From the NCBI GenBank assembly GCA_910578615.1, contig CAJTRI010000016.1, positions 1-64,000 of the forward strand: 64,000 nt of DNA, read 5' to 3'. Origin of the DNA: an uncultured Duncaniella sp. (GTDB lineage: Bacteria > Bacteroidota > Bacteroidia > Bacteroidales > Muribaculaceae). Shown here piece by piece: positions 8,732 to 17,336 of this stretch (its first letter is position 1; each line of letters begins with the position of its first letter). Under the pieces are notes generated by a model, which ran no database searches, had not been told where the DNA came from, and was given only the letters and a program-made list of their open reading frames with translations. A program made the translations under genes and the position numbers.

Positions 8732-10357
8732 TCAGAGTTTCTTCATTACGTCTTTCACGGGGCCGTTCTCGGGATCGAGTTCAAGCACCTTAGAGAAATA
8801 TTCGCGTGCGGCATCCTTGTCGCCCGAGTTCATGTAATACGAACCCATGCGCATGTAGGCAGTCATATATGCGTCCTTGTATTTTTCTTTGTTGGCAGGA
8901 TCGGCATCATAGGCTGCAAGCATCTGCTGGTAGGTCTCGATAAGCTCGGGGGTGGTGTCGGCACCGTCACGAACCATGAGGAGAGTGGCCTTGTTGCGGA
9001 GGAGCGGGCCTTTGTTGGCCGCGTCGGCAAGTGCGAGGTCGATATACTTGATGCCGTTTGTTGCAGCCTCTGCACGCTCAGGCGAACCTTCGGGGAGTGA
9101 GAGACCGAGGTTTTTGTAGCGGTTGGATAGGATGAAGTAGTCTTGGAGGGTGGCATCACCGGCATCGACAAACTTCTGCATGTATTCTACCGACTTGACA
9201 TCGTTTTCGAGCTTGTTGTACATCTCGGAGATGTCGGCGAGTACCTGCTTGTTGCGCTCGGGGTTGAGTTTGTATGCGGCCTCATAGGCGGCTATGGCCT
9301 CTTCGGGGCGGTTGAGCTTGCCGAGCACTTCGCCGTAGGTGGTATAGTCGGTTGCAGTGAACTTGGCATTGGTATGGGCAAAGAGTTTCTTGCCTGCTTC
9401 TTCGGCGCCGGGGTAGTCTTCGAGAGCGGCCTTGTTGAGCATCACCATGCGCTGCATATATTCGTTGTCAGGGTCTTTTGCAAGAACCTGGTTTGCCATA
9501 TCGAGTGACTCCTGATATTTCTTGCCGAAATAGAGAAGGCCTGAATAGCGTTGCTCGTCGCCCTGGAAGTGGTTGGGGTTCTTCATGTACTTGCCATACT
9601 GTTCGGCGGCGCGGGTGAACTGGTTGTTGTCGTAATACTTCTCGGCAAGCTCGCTCTGTGCAAGGGCTGAGGTCGGGAGCTTTTCGTTGAGTTCCACAAG
9701 TTTGCCGATGGCAAAGTCGGAGTTCACCTTATTATAAAGGTTGGAGTACTTTACATAGGCCTCCGGATTGATGTTTCCCGACTCCTCATCATAGATTATG
9801 GCCTGCTCGTAGTAGCCTGCGGCAATGCCTTTGTCAAGGTTCTTGGCGAGGTCGCCTTGGAGTACGTATATCTGGGGTTCCTTATTCTTAGAGACCTTCA
9901 TGGCCTGTGCGATGTTCTTGTCAATCTCCTTGGCGTAGGCGACAGGATCGACGCTGGCATATGCACGGGCTACGGCGGCCATCATGGCGGCATCCTTCTT
10001 GTTGAACGAGAGCGCTGTCTTGAACTGTTTCTCGGCTTCGGCCTTGTTTCCGGCACGGAGGGCGATCTCGCCGAGACCTACGTAGTTGTATCCGTTATCG
10101 GGATTGGCGGCAATACCGTTGTTGAAGTCTGTCGCGGCAGCCGAAGTGTTGCCGTCGCGGAGATCGAGAGAACCGAGGTAGAAGTAGCTGACGGCCTTGT
10201 CGGTTCCCGCATCGTTGAGAGTCTTCTCGAGGATGGTCTTGGCTTTGTCAAAACGGTCGGCGTTGTAATAGTCCACACCGTCCTGATAGCCGCCCTGGGC
10301 GAGAGCCGACAGGGCGAGTCCTCCCATGCATAGGGAGAGCAATGAGCGTAATTTCAT
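8732..10357 (-). CDS. secreted TPR-repeat protein
   Basis: 541 residues with a signal peptide (about 1-20, ending in ALAQ). Nearly the whole protein consists of tetratricopeptide repeats, with typical spacing and sequences such as YFYLGSLDLRDGNTSAAATD, NYVGLGEIALRAGNKAEAEK and MGSYYMNSGDKDAAREYFSK. It is exported and probably acts as a periplasmic scaffold. In other Bacteroidales a similar protein follows a PstS-like protein in TonB/ExbD operons; here it follows the PstS-like gene by 122 bases but the TonB genes are elsewhere. The partner is unknown. Confidence 0.8.
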   Translation of the reverse strand: MKLRSLLSLCMGGLALSALAQGGYQDGVDYYNADRFDKAKTILEKTLNDAGTDKAVSYFYLGSLDLRDGNTSAAATDFNNGIAANPDNGYNYVGLGEIALRAGNKAEAEKQFKTALSFNKKDAAMMAAVARAYASVDPVAYAKEIDKNIAQAMKVSKNKEPQIYVLQGDLAKNLDKGIAAGYYEQAIIYDEESGNINPEAYVKYSNLYNKVNSDFAIGKLVELNEKLPTSALAQSELAEKYYDNNQFTRAAEQYGKYMKNPNHFQGDEQRYSGLLYFGKKYQESLDMANQVLAKDPDNEYMQRMVMLNKAALEDYPGAEEAGKKLFAHTNAKFTATDYTTYGEVLGKLNRPEEAIAAYEAAYKLNPERNKQVLADISEMYNKLENDVKSVEYMQKFVDAGDATLQDYFILSNRYKNLGLSLPEGSPERAEAATNGIKYIDLALADAANKGPLLRNKATLLMVRDGADTTPELIETYQQMLAAYDADPANKEKYKDAYMTAYMRMGSYYMNSGDKDAAREYFSKVLELDPENGPVKDVMKKL

Positions 10358-10479
10358 CTGATAATAGAGTTTTCTATTGGTTTTTTAAGATTGTATTCTA
10401 AGGTATCGAGTCTACAAACAGGTTGATTATATTGCTAACGTTCCAGACCGCGTGTTTATTATCCTTCTGTAAGGGTATA

Positions 10480-11460
10480 TCATTCCACCTGCACCATGCG
10501 CGGACGCACCGTTGCGGGGAGTATGCCTGTAAGCTGGATTATCTTCTGGCCCTGGAATCCTGTCACGAAGCTGTAAAAGCGGTGGGTGACTGTGCCGCCG
10601 GGGGCGGTTGAGACCATGTAGACCGAACGGTATAGGGGATACGAACCGTCAAAGATATATGCCTGATATGGTTTGTAGGCGGTAACTTCGTTGTTGCCTC
10701 GGATTTTGAGCACCTTCACATCGGAGTTGAATTCGAGGGCTGTGGTGTCGCTTCTCTCGACCGACTGTGCAAGTTCCTCCACGGATTTCTGGCGCCCCGA
10801 GAGGTCGCTTGAAACCCAGCTTACGCCGATGACGCCGACGGCGTTCTTGTTCGCGGCCACGGCCTTGAACACGTCCGGGTTTGACTTGACAGCCGAGACG
10901 TTGGGGCCGAACGGGTGTCCGCCCATGATGGAGTCACGCATGTATTTGACAGTCGATGAGCCTTGATGGTCGAAAATGACGTCGATTTCGCCGAGGCGGC
11001 ATGGCTCGACCTGATCCCAGCGGGTCACGTCTCCGGCCAGAATCTCGGCAATGTCTTTCTTGGAGAGAATCTCCACCGGGTTTTCGGGATTGACGATGAG
11101 GGCCAGAGCGTCTACGGCTATCTTCTGCTGGTGGACTATCTTCTTGTTGGAACGAAGATAGGCTACCTCCTTCTCGGTGAGCGGACGTGTAATGACAGCT
11201 CCCTTTACCGATCCCATGGCCATGATGGAATCTACGGCCTCGTTCTCGGGCATGTAGAGGGCTATCACATCCTCTTTGGGATAGATGTATTCGTAGACGT
11301 TGACCTCCTGCTCCATGATGCTTTCAAACGACTCATCACAGGCAATCTTGGCTATACCGGGGGCTTTCGGCTCTTTTTTACCGCCGCATGCCGCGAGCAT
11401 CGCCACGGCGAGTAGCGCTGCACACGGACGGGCTATGACGTCTGTCAGTGACTTTCTCAT
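10480..11460 (-). CDS. PstS-like substrate-binding lipoprotein
   Basis: 326 residues. The lipoprotein signal ends in LAACGGKK (Cys near residue 25). The body has the outline of phosphate-type periplasmic binding proteins (PstS/PBP-like): a DEAL-type loop region, the segment LALIVNPENPV and DHQGSSTVKYMRDS, which corresponds to the anion-binding loop. There is no ABC permease or ATPase nearby, so transport is not implied; in Bacteroidales such proteins often accompany TonB systems. It lies 18 bases downstream of a small membrane protein and upstream of the TPR gene, and they are probably one operon. Confidence 0.75.
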   Translation of the reverse strand: MRKSLTDVIARPCAALLAVAMLAACGGKKEPKAPGIAKIACDESFESIMEQEVNVYEYIYPKEDVIALYMPENEAVDSIMAMGSVKGAVITRPLTEKEVAYLRSNKKIVHQQKIAVDALALIVNPENPVEILSKKDIAEILAGDVTRWDQVEPCRLGEIDVIFDHQGSSTVKYMRDSIMGGHPFGPNVSAVKSNPDVFKAVAANKNAVGVIGVSWVSSDLSGRQKSVEELAQSVERSDTTALEFNSDVKVLKIRGNNEVTAYKPYQAYIFDGSYPLYRSVYMVSTAPGGTVTHRFYSFVTGFQGQKIIQLTGILPATVRPRMVQVE

Positions 11461-11478
11461 ATGTATCTGTCAGGGGTG

Positions 11479-11712
11479 TTAATCGTTGCCGTACCCGGCG
11501 TCTATTCCGGCAAACTGCCGGTAGGCACGCCAGATGCCGTAGACTGTGAAGAGTGCTCCGCCTACCCAGCGCACCCACGTCCACGTGGGGAAGAGGATGT
11601 TGAAATATCCGCAGAAAAAGAGTATGCCCACGCCGAGGTAGATGGCTATCATGATGATGCCGAATACGTTGCGCATGGTCTTGGGGGTTCCGGTGTTACG
11701 TTGAGCGCTCAT
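11479..11712 (-). CDS. small two-helix membrane protein
   Basis: 77 residues with two predicted membrane helices (about 14-36 and 44-64; IIMIAIYLGVGILFF and WVGGALFTVYGIWRAY) and a short polar tail. It heads a three-gene leftward group with the PstS-like lipoprotein and the TPR protein. I do not know its function; its position suggests a small accessory subunit of an envelope complex (inference). Confidence 0.65.
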   Translation of the reverse strand: MSAQRNTGTPKTMRNVFGIIMIAIYLGVGILFFCGYFNILFPTWTWVRWVGGALFTVYGIWRAYRQFAGIDAGYGND

Positions 11713-11913
11713 AGTGTTTATAGTTTAAAACGTTAATTTATCAGATGATAATAAATTAACAATCATCAGGGCGTTAAGGTTCGGACTTCCGCCCATTGGC
11801 GCCGGGATGACTCGCGGCGTAAAATTAACAAAAAATTCTTAACGGGGAAATACATGCAGAGGCCGTTAAACTCCTTTAACACTAAAACGGGGATATTAAT
11901 GGCCGGAAAATGC

Positions 11914-11921
11914 TAAATTTG
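11914..11921 (+). promoter_or_regulatory. -7 box immediately before rarA
   Basis: TAAATTTG matches TAnnTTTG and ends only 4 bases before the rarA ATG, so the transcript should begin at or next to the start codon. No good -33 TTTG is visible. Confidence 0.55.
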
Positions 11922-11925
11922 CTTT

Positions 11926-13203
11926 ATGAACGCACCATTGGCCGAGCGACTGCGCCCACGGTCGCTCGAAGACTACATAGGGCAGACCCACCTTGTCGGA
12001 GAGGGCGGGGTCATAAGGCGCATGATAGAGTCTGGAAGAGTGGCATCATTCATCCTCTGGGGGCCTCCGGGGGTGGGTAAGACCACTCTTGCCCGGATTA
12101 TAGCCAACACGGTGAGTGTGCCGTTTTATACGCTCTCGGCTGTCAACTCGGGGGTCAAGGAGGTGCGCGAGGTGCTTGAAAAATGCCGCCGGGACGGCGG
12201 GAGCATGTTCACCTCCGGGCGCCCGATATTGTTTATCGATGAAATCCACCGTTTCAGCAAGTCGCAACAAGACAGCCTTCTCGGAGCCGTGGAGAGCGGG
12301 ACGGTGACTCTTGTCGGTGCCACCACCGAGAACCCTTCGTTCGAGGTTATAAGGCCGTTGCTTTCGCGTGCACAGGTCTATACGCTGCGTTCTCTCGAAG
12401 GAGAGGAGTTGCAGGAGCTTCTTGACCGTGCTCTGACAAAGGACGAAGTCCTCCGCAGCCACGGCGTGGAGGTGGAACAGACCACGGCGCTTTTCCGTTT
12501 CGGCGGGGGCGATGCCCGCAAGCTTCTCAATATACTCGACCTGCTCGAACAGTCCACCCCTCCGGGCGAGAAGATAGTGATAAATGACAAGGTGATAACC
12601 GAGCGTCTTCAAGAGAATCCCGCAGCATATGACAAGGGGGGAGAGATGCACTATGACATTATCTCGGCTTTTATCAAGAGTATACGCGGCAGTGACCCTG
12701 ATGCTGCCGTCTATTGGCTTGCCCGGATGATAGAGGGCGGCGAGGAGCCGGAGTTCATAGCTCGCCGGATGCTCATACTCGCCTCTGAGGATGTGGGCCT
12801 TGCCAATCCAAACGCCCTCCTGCTGGCCAACGCCACCTTTGACGCCGTCCACAAGATTGGGTGGCCGGAGGGGCGCATCCCCCTGTCACAGTGCGCGATA
12901 TATCTGGCTCTGTCGCCAAAGAGCAATTCGGCATACGAGGCTATAAATTCAGCCATAGCCGAAGTCCGCGAGAGTGGCGACCTCCCGGTGCCGCTCCATC
13001 TCCGCAACGCTCCTACCAAGCTGATGAAGGATATGGGCTATGGACGTGACTACAAGTATGCCCACAATTATCCCGGCAATTTCGTGATACAGCAATTCAT
13101 GCCTGACCAGCTCGGTCACCGTGCGTTCTGGCAACCGGCCGACAACCCCGCCGAGATGCGCTCTGCCGCCCTCCAAAACGAGCGTTGGGGAAAAAAGGGA
13201 TAA
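11926..13203 (+). CDS. rarA: replication-associated recombination ATPase RarA (MgsA)
   Basis: AAA+ ATPase that acts at stalled replication forks and collaborates with single-stranded-DNA-binding protein and the clamp-loader system. 425 residues. It shows the family N-terminus PLAERLRPRSLEDYIGQTHL, Walker A GPPGVGKTT, Walker B ILFIDEIHRFSKSQQD, sensor 1 GATTENPSF, and the C-terminal tetramer domain from about residue 260 (DPDAAVYWLARM). The conserved N-terminus fixes the start at 11926, directly after the promoter box. It is transcribed divergently from the small membrane protein group. Confidence 0.95.
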   Translation: MNAPLAERLRPRSLEDYIGQTHLVGEGGVIRRMIESGRVASFILWGPPGVGKTTLARIIANTVSVPFYTLSAVNSGVKEVREVLEKCRRDGGSMFTSGRPILFIDEIHRFSKSQQDSLLGAVESGTVTLVGATTENPSFEVIRPLLSRAQVYTLRSLEGEELQELLDRALTKDEVLRSHGVEVEQTTALFRFGGGDARKLLNILDLLEQSTPPGEKIVINDKVITERLQENPAAYDKGGEMHYDIISAFIKSIRGSDPDAAVYWLARMIEGGEEPEFIARRMLILASEDVGLANPNALLLANATFDAVHKIGWPEGRIPLSQCAIYLALSPKSNSAYEAINSAIAEVRESGDLPVPLHLRNAPTKLMKDMGYGRDYKYAHNYPGNFVIQQFMPDQLGHRAFWQPADNPAEMRSAALQNERWGKKG

Positions 13204-13396
13204 GAGGAAGGCATTGTCGGGTTAGTGGGTGGAAATGAGCCGGGGGAGCTTGTTTCTGACAGCCGTTCATGTACATCCTCGCCGATACGCGGACTCATAC
13301 AATCATCTTTGTCGGTGGGACAGGAGGGTTCTGAGGGGCATGAGATACTTGTCACAAGGTTTTTTCCGTGATTAAGGAAATTTTTCAGCAATAGGT

Positions 13397-13426
13397 ATTG
13401 TTATTAAATATTTTGTCGTATATTTG
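13397..13426 (+). promoter_or_regulatory. promoter of serC-serA
   Basis: TATATTTG at 13419-13426 is a full -7 match, with a partial -33 (ATTG at 13397-13400, spacing 18). The start point would be near 13432, about 34 bases before the serC ATG. Confidence 0.65.
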
Positions 13427-13465
13427 CGGTCAGATGTATTAAACCATACCCTCAACATTTCCGAT

Positions 13466-14533
13466 ATGAAGAAACATAATTTCTATGCCGGACCCTCTAT
13501 TCTTAGTGAGTACACTATTAAGAACACGGCCGAAGCTGTGAACGATTTTGCCGGAACCGGCCTTTCGATTCTCGAAGTCTCTCATCGCAGCAAGGAGTTT
13601 GTGGCCGTCATGGACGAGGCACAGGCTCTTGTCAAAGAGCTTCTCGATGTTCCCGATGGATACCATGTGCTCTATCTCGGCGGCGGCGCCAGCCTGCAAT
13701 TCTGCATGGCCCCGATGAACCTGCTCCGCACCAAGGCCGGCTATCTCGATACAGGAACATGGGCTTCGAACGCTATCAAGGAGGCCCGTCTCTTCGGAGA
13801 TGTAGAAGTGCTCGCTTCAAGCAAGGACGCGAACTATAACTTCTATCCGCGCGGTTACGAGGTGCCCGATGACCTTGACTATCTCCATATCACCACCAAC
13901 AACACCATATATGGCACAGAGCTGCGCGAGGATCCCGATGTGAAGATGCCTCTCGTGGCCGACATGTCAAGCGATATATTCTCCCGCCCGGTGGATGTGG
14001 CAAAGTATGACCTTATCTATGCCGGCGCACAGAAGAACCTCGGCCCTGCCGGCGCCACCCTCGTGATTGTAAAGGAGAGCGCCCTCGGCAACGTAGACCG
14101 CGCCATCCCCACCATGCTCGACTATCGCACCCATATCAAGAAGGGGGCTATGTTCAACACTCCTCCCGTGCTTCCCGTATATTCATCCCTCATGACCCTC
14201 CGCTACTACAAGGAACAGGGCGGTGTCAAGGAGCTTGAAAAGCTTGATCTTGCCAAGGCCGGGATGCTTTATGACGCCATTGACGGCAGCAGGATGTTTG
14301 TCGGAACGGCAGAGGCTGACTCCCGTTCGATAATGAATGTGACATTCGTTATGAAGCCCGAATATAAGGAGCTTGAAAAAGAGTTCGTGGACTTTGCAAC
14401 GGCTCGTGGCATCATGGGTATCAAGGGACACCGCTCGGTGGGCGGTTTCCGTGCATCGCTCTACAACGCCCTTCCTTTGGAGAGCGTGAAGGCGCTTATC
14501 GATGCTATGAATGACTTTGAAAAACAGCACTGA
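13466..14533 (+). CDS. serC: phosphoserine aminotransferase SerC
   Basis: PLP-dependent enzyme that turns 3-phosphohydroxypyruvate into phosphoserine (serine synthesis) and also serves pyridoxal phosphate synthesis. 355 residues. [16 protein letters not shown] is the family start, so the longer frame from 13424 is rejected. The PLP lysine lies in [20 protein letters not shown]. The end contains [15 protein letters not shown], the phosphate-binding arginine region. serA follows after 2 bases, so the two steps of serine synthesis are co-expressed. Confidence 0.96.
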   Translation: MKKHNFYAGPSILSEYTIKNTAEAVNDFAGTGLSILEVSHRSKEFVAVMDEAQALVKELLDVPDGYHVLYLGGGASLQFCMAPMNLLRTKAGYLDTGTWASNAIKEARLFGDVEVLASSKDANYNFYPRGYEVPDDLDYLHITTNNTIYGTELREDPDVKMPLVADMSSDIFSRPVDVAKYDLIYAGAQKNLGPAGATLVIVKESALGNVDRAIPTMLDYRTHIKKGAMFNTPPVLPVYSSLMTLRYYKEQGGVKELEKLDLAKAGMLYDAIDGSRMFVGTAEADSRSIMNVTFVMKPEYKELEKEFVDFATARGIMGIKGHRSVGGFRASLYNALPLESVKALIDAMNDFEKQH

Positions 14534-14535
14534 TC

Positions 14536-15456
14536 ATGAAGGTACTCATTGCAACTGAAAAGCCGTTTGCCGCAGTCGCAGTCGACGGTATGCGTGCTGT
14601 CATAGAGGACGCGGGTGCGGAACTCGTACTTCTTGAAAAATATACAGCCAAGTCTGACCTTCTGGCTGCCGTGGCCGATGTAGATGCCCTCATCATTCGT
14701 TCGGACAAGGTGGACGCCGAGGTGCTCGATGCCGGAAAGAATCTCAAAATCGTGGTTCGCGCCGGTGCAGGTTATGACAATGTGGATCTGGCTGCCGCTA
14801 CCGCCCACGGGGTATGCGTGCAGAATACCCCGGGTCAGAATTCCAACGCCGTGGCAGAACTGGTATTCGGTATGGCCGTCATGATGAGCCGTAACATGTA
14901 TAACGGTACCTCAGGCACAGAGTTGAAAGACAAGAGTCTCGGCATACAGGCTTTCGGACAGGTGGGGCGCAACGTGGCCCGCATCGGTCGCGGATTCGGG
15001 ATGGAAATCTCGGCTCTCGATCCTTACTGTCCCGATGCTGTCATGGAAGAAGCCGGTGTGAGACCGGTTCATTCCGTAGAGGAGCTTTATCGTGACAACA
15101 AGGTAGTGTCTATACACATCCCTGCCACTCCCGAGACCAAGGGTTCCATCGGATATGACCTGATCACCTCTATGCCCAAGGGCGGACTCCTTGTCAATAC
15201 CGCCCGTAAGGAGGTTATAGACGAGGAAGGCCTGATCCGTGCCCTCGAAGCGCGTCCAGACCTGAAATATGCAGCCGACGTGGCTCCCGAACGCGCTGCC
15301 GAAATCAAGGAGCGTTTTGCTGACCGTGTGTTCTTCACCCCCAAGAAGATGGGCGCGCAGACTTCCGAAGCCAATATCAATGCCGGTATTGCTGCTGCAC
15401 GTCAGGTGATAGCCTTTCTCACCACGGGAGAAGACCGTTTCCGCGTCAACAAGTAA
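14536..15456 (+). CDS. serA: D-3-phosphoglycerate dehydrogenase, short type
   Basis: NAD-dependent first step of serine synthesis. 306 residues, lacking the C-terminal serine-binding ACT domain of longer SerA proteins. The nucleotide-binding segment reads GIQAFGQVG (136-144), with Ala for the first Gly of GxGxxG. The catalytic Arg lies in NTARKEV (about 224). The motif PHxGA(S)T that normally carries the catalytic His reads PKKMGAQT, so Lys271 replaces His. From memory, this Lys variant without the serine domain is known from Bacteroides and Entamoeba enzymes. Lack of the regulatory domain suggests no feedback by serine. Confidence 0.9.
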   Translation: MKVLIATEKPFAAVAVDGMRAVIEDAGAELVLLEKYTAKSDLLAAVADVDALIIRSDKVDAEVLDAGKNLKIVVRAGAGYDNVDLAAATAHGVCVQNTPGQNSNAVAELVFGMAVMMSRNMYNGTSGTELKDKSLGIQAFGQVGRNVARIGRGFGMEISALDPYCPDAVMEEAGVRPVHSVEELYRDNKVVSIHIPATPETKGSIGYDLITSMPKGGLLVNTARKEVIDEEGLIRALEARPDLKYAADVAPERAAEIKERFADRVFFTPKKMGAQTSEANINAGIAAARQVIAFLTTGEDRFRVNK

Positions 15457-15496
15457 TCTTTGAGCAAAGGTTATAAACATTAGATATCCCTGATAA

Positions 15497-15530
15497 AGAG
15501 GCGTGAACCATTATTCGGGTTCACGCCTCT
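15497..15530. repeat. 34-nt palindromic element, copy 1
   Basis: A perfect 13-base-pair stem (arms 15497-15509 and 15518-15530, core AGAGGCGTGAACC) with an 8-base loop, lying between the convergent serA and the secreted-protein gene. It has no T run, so it is a weak terminator at best. Its reverse complement nearly equals the element at 17249-17283. Confidence 0.75.
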
Positions 15531-15577
15531 ACTGTATTGTAATCTAATAAGACCCTTAAAATCGGACAGATCGGGGA

Positions 15578-16843
15578 TTAATCTATTGACATAAACATGT
15601 CTTTCCCATCAAGATTCACCAAGAAAAATTCTCTCTCAAGGGGTTTTACGTAACGATATAGGAAATCAATATCCTCATCTGTGAATTTTGCTACATCTGG
15701 AATGCCAAATTCTGTTTCATCGGGATACCAAGCTCTGTTTTTTCCAAAACAAATATATTCTCCGTTTCGATATTTTTCGCTTTTCATCAATCCGGGGGCG
15801 TTTTCTTCATAAACAAAACCTTCAAAAAATATTCCGAAGAATACAATCTGATTGCCTGTCTTCTTGCCAAAATATATAGGATGATGCTGTCCCATACTAT
15901 ACATCCACAAGCCTTTATATTTACCATCTTTAACCTCATGGGCTTTCCAATCCGAATAAGGAACGACTAAAAAGGATTGTAAAGGTGCCGGTATAATATC
16001 GCTGACAAATCTTGATGAGATAAAGCCATCTTTCCCCATCACTTTTACGTTGACAAATCCTTCCGTTTCCCATCCTCCGGAAATCAGAATAGTGCTTTTA
16101 TGAGGATGATACGGCTTGATGATTCTTTCCTCATCCTCCCATGCGTATTCAGCATTATCATCGTCCTCAGACCCATAGTAAGCTGTTATTCCCAGTCTTG
16201 ATGACTTTGTATCCGGCTCTTTTCTCACATTTACGCCATCAGCGGTGACTTTTACGAATTTTACAGCCACAGGCTCAACTTTCATTTCCGAAGGAGGAGG
16301 AAATGATCCTTTCTTCATTCCGAGGGTGTAGATGTCATTAATATATGTCTCATTCTCCTCATTGTAGCCCTTCACCTCGACATAGCCATCATTCACCTTG
16401 ATGTTGCATATCCTGGAAGAGTCATAATTGTTCCATTGTGTGGGGAGGCAGCCTGTAAGTTGCAAGCATGTAGTGGTTACAAGGTCTTTGTCTATCTCCT
16501 TGACATATAACTCCCGAATCTCCATACCTCCTTCCTCCCATGTAATGAAGATATTTCCAGACACCGGGTCTTGCCACATACCTCCCATCGTAGCCATAAA
16601 TGACGGTATATGCACATCCATAGCAACATCGGTCTGTATGTCGGTATTATAACAATGCAGACAGCGGCCGGTAGTTTCCCCGTATTCATCCACTACGTCT
16701 TTCAGATAAAAGTACTTGTCGGAAAGAATAAGCACTTTTTCTTCATCTGGGAGCTTGAATCCCGGCTTTTTCACGGCTTTTAGAGCCATTGCCTGTGTCA
16801 CAACCGCTATCATGGCAACAAGCAAGATAAAAAGTCTTTTCAT
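15578..16843 (-). CDS. secreted protein with SH3-like segment, unknown function
   Basis: 421 residues with a signal peptide (about 1-20, ending in TQAMA). The middle contains KVTADGVNVRKEPDTKSSRL (about 200-220), the pattern of a bacterial SH3 domain, interrupted by an acidic insert. The rest is beta-rich with no motif I recognise. Base composition is more AT-rich than in the flanking core genes. The gene is flanked by two inverted copies of a short palindrome. It is probably accessory; role unknown. Confidence 0.65.
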   Translation of the reverse strand: MKRLFILLVAMIAVVTQAMALKAVKKPGFKLPDEEKVLILSDKYFYLKDVVDEYGETTGRCLHCYNTDIQTDVAMDVHIPSFMATMGGMWQDPVSGNIFITWEEGGMEIRELYVKEIDKDLVTTTCLQLTGCLPTQWNNYDSSRICNIKVNDGYVEVKGYNEENETYINDIYTLGMKKGSFPPPSEMKVEPVAVKFVKVTADGVNVRKEPDTKSSRLGITAYYGSEDDDNAEYAWEDEERIIKPYHPHKSTILISGGWETEGFVNVKVMGKDGFISSRFVSDIIPAPLQSFLVVPYSDWKAHEVKDGKYKGLWMYSMGQHHPIYFGKKTGNQIVFFGIFFEGFVYEENAPGLMKSEKYRNGEYICFGKNRAWYPDETEFGIPDVAKFTDEDIDFLYRYVKPLEREFFLVNLDGKDMFMSID

Positions 16844-17336
16844 AATTTTTATGTTGTTATATATTATCTCTCGGTAGGTTTCAATCTTTTTCGGGCACTT
16901 TCTCTCGCTGAATGATAAAGTGGCATGTCAATAAAGCCGTGTATGGGATTCTAAGGTTCCGAACTGTTGTCTATCCGTACCAGGCAACAATGCTGAAAAG
17001 CGTCTGCTGCATGCGATAAATGTCGGTATTATTGATAGGTGGAAATAATGCTCAGTCAGATTTTGATGATTTCAGAATAATTTGGTAAAATATGATATAT
17101 AACAAAGATAGGCATAAAAAATCGAATTGTCTTTTTTGACTTTGTTAAAATATGTTAAAATGGTTTGGGCGGTAAAAAGTTGTTAATTCGCATGACACCC
17201 AACAAGGCGTAGAGCAAGTTTATAAATGCAGGGATCTACAGATGTTATAGAGGCGTGAATCCGATATAATGGTTCACGCCTCTATTTATTTTGGTTCTTT
17301 ATTAAGAGTGCCTTCTTTTACATCTATTGGCGGTTA
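16844..17336. other. AT-rich intergenic region
   Basis: It holds no gene. A leftward -7 box TATCTTTG (17103-17110) would start the transcript of the secreted-protein gene near 17097, giving an unusually long leader of about 250 nt. The stretch 17040-17190 is strongly AT-rich. The palindromic repeat at 17249-17283 lies near its right end. No RNA family is recognised. Confidence 0.5.
17249..17283. repeat. 35-nt palindromic element, copy 2 (inverted)
   Basis: Arms AGAGGCGTGAA and TTCACGCCTCT enclose a short AT-rich loop. It matches the reverse complement of copy 1 (15497-15530) except for one substitution and one extra base, loop included. It lies 53 bases after the fucosidase stop and is followed on the + strand by a T-rich sequence, so a terminator role is also possible. 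Confidence 0.75.

Noticed and set aside
10078..10333. Open frames opposite the TPR gene
   Set aside because: They are mirror frames of a repeat-rich gene, with low-complexity residues and no motif.
15497..15530. Ordinary intrinsic terminator for serA
   Set aside because: The stem is strong but no T run follows, and the element has an inverted near-copy at 17249-17283, so I list it as a repeat.
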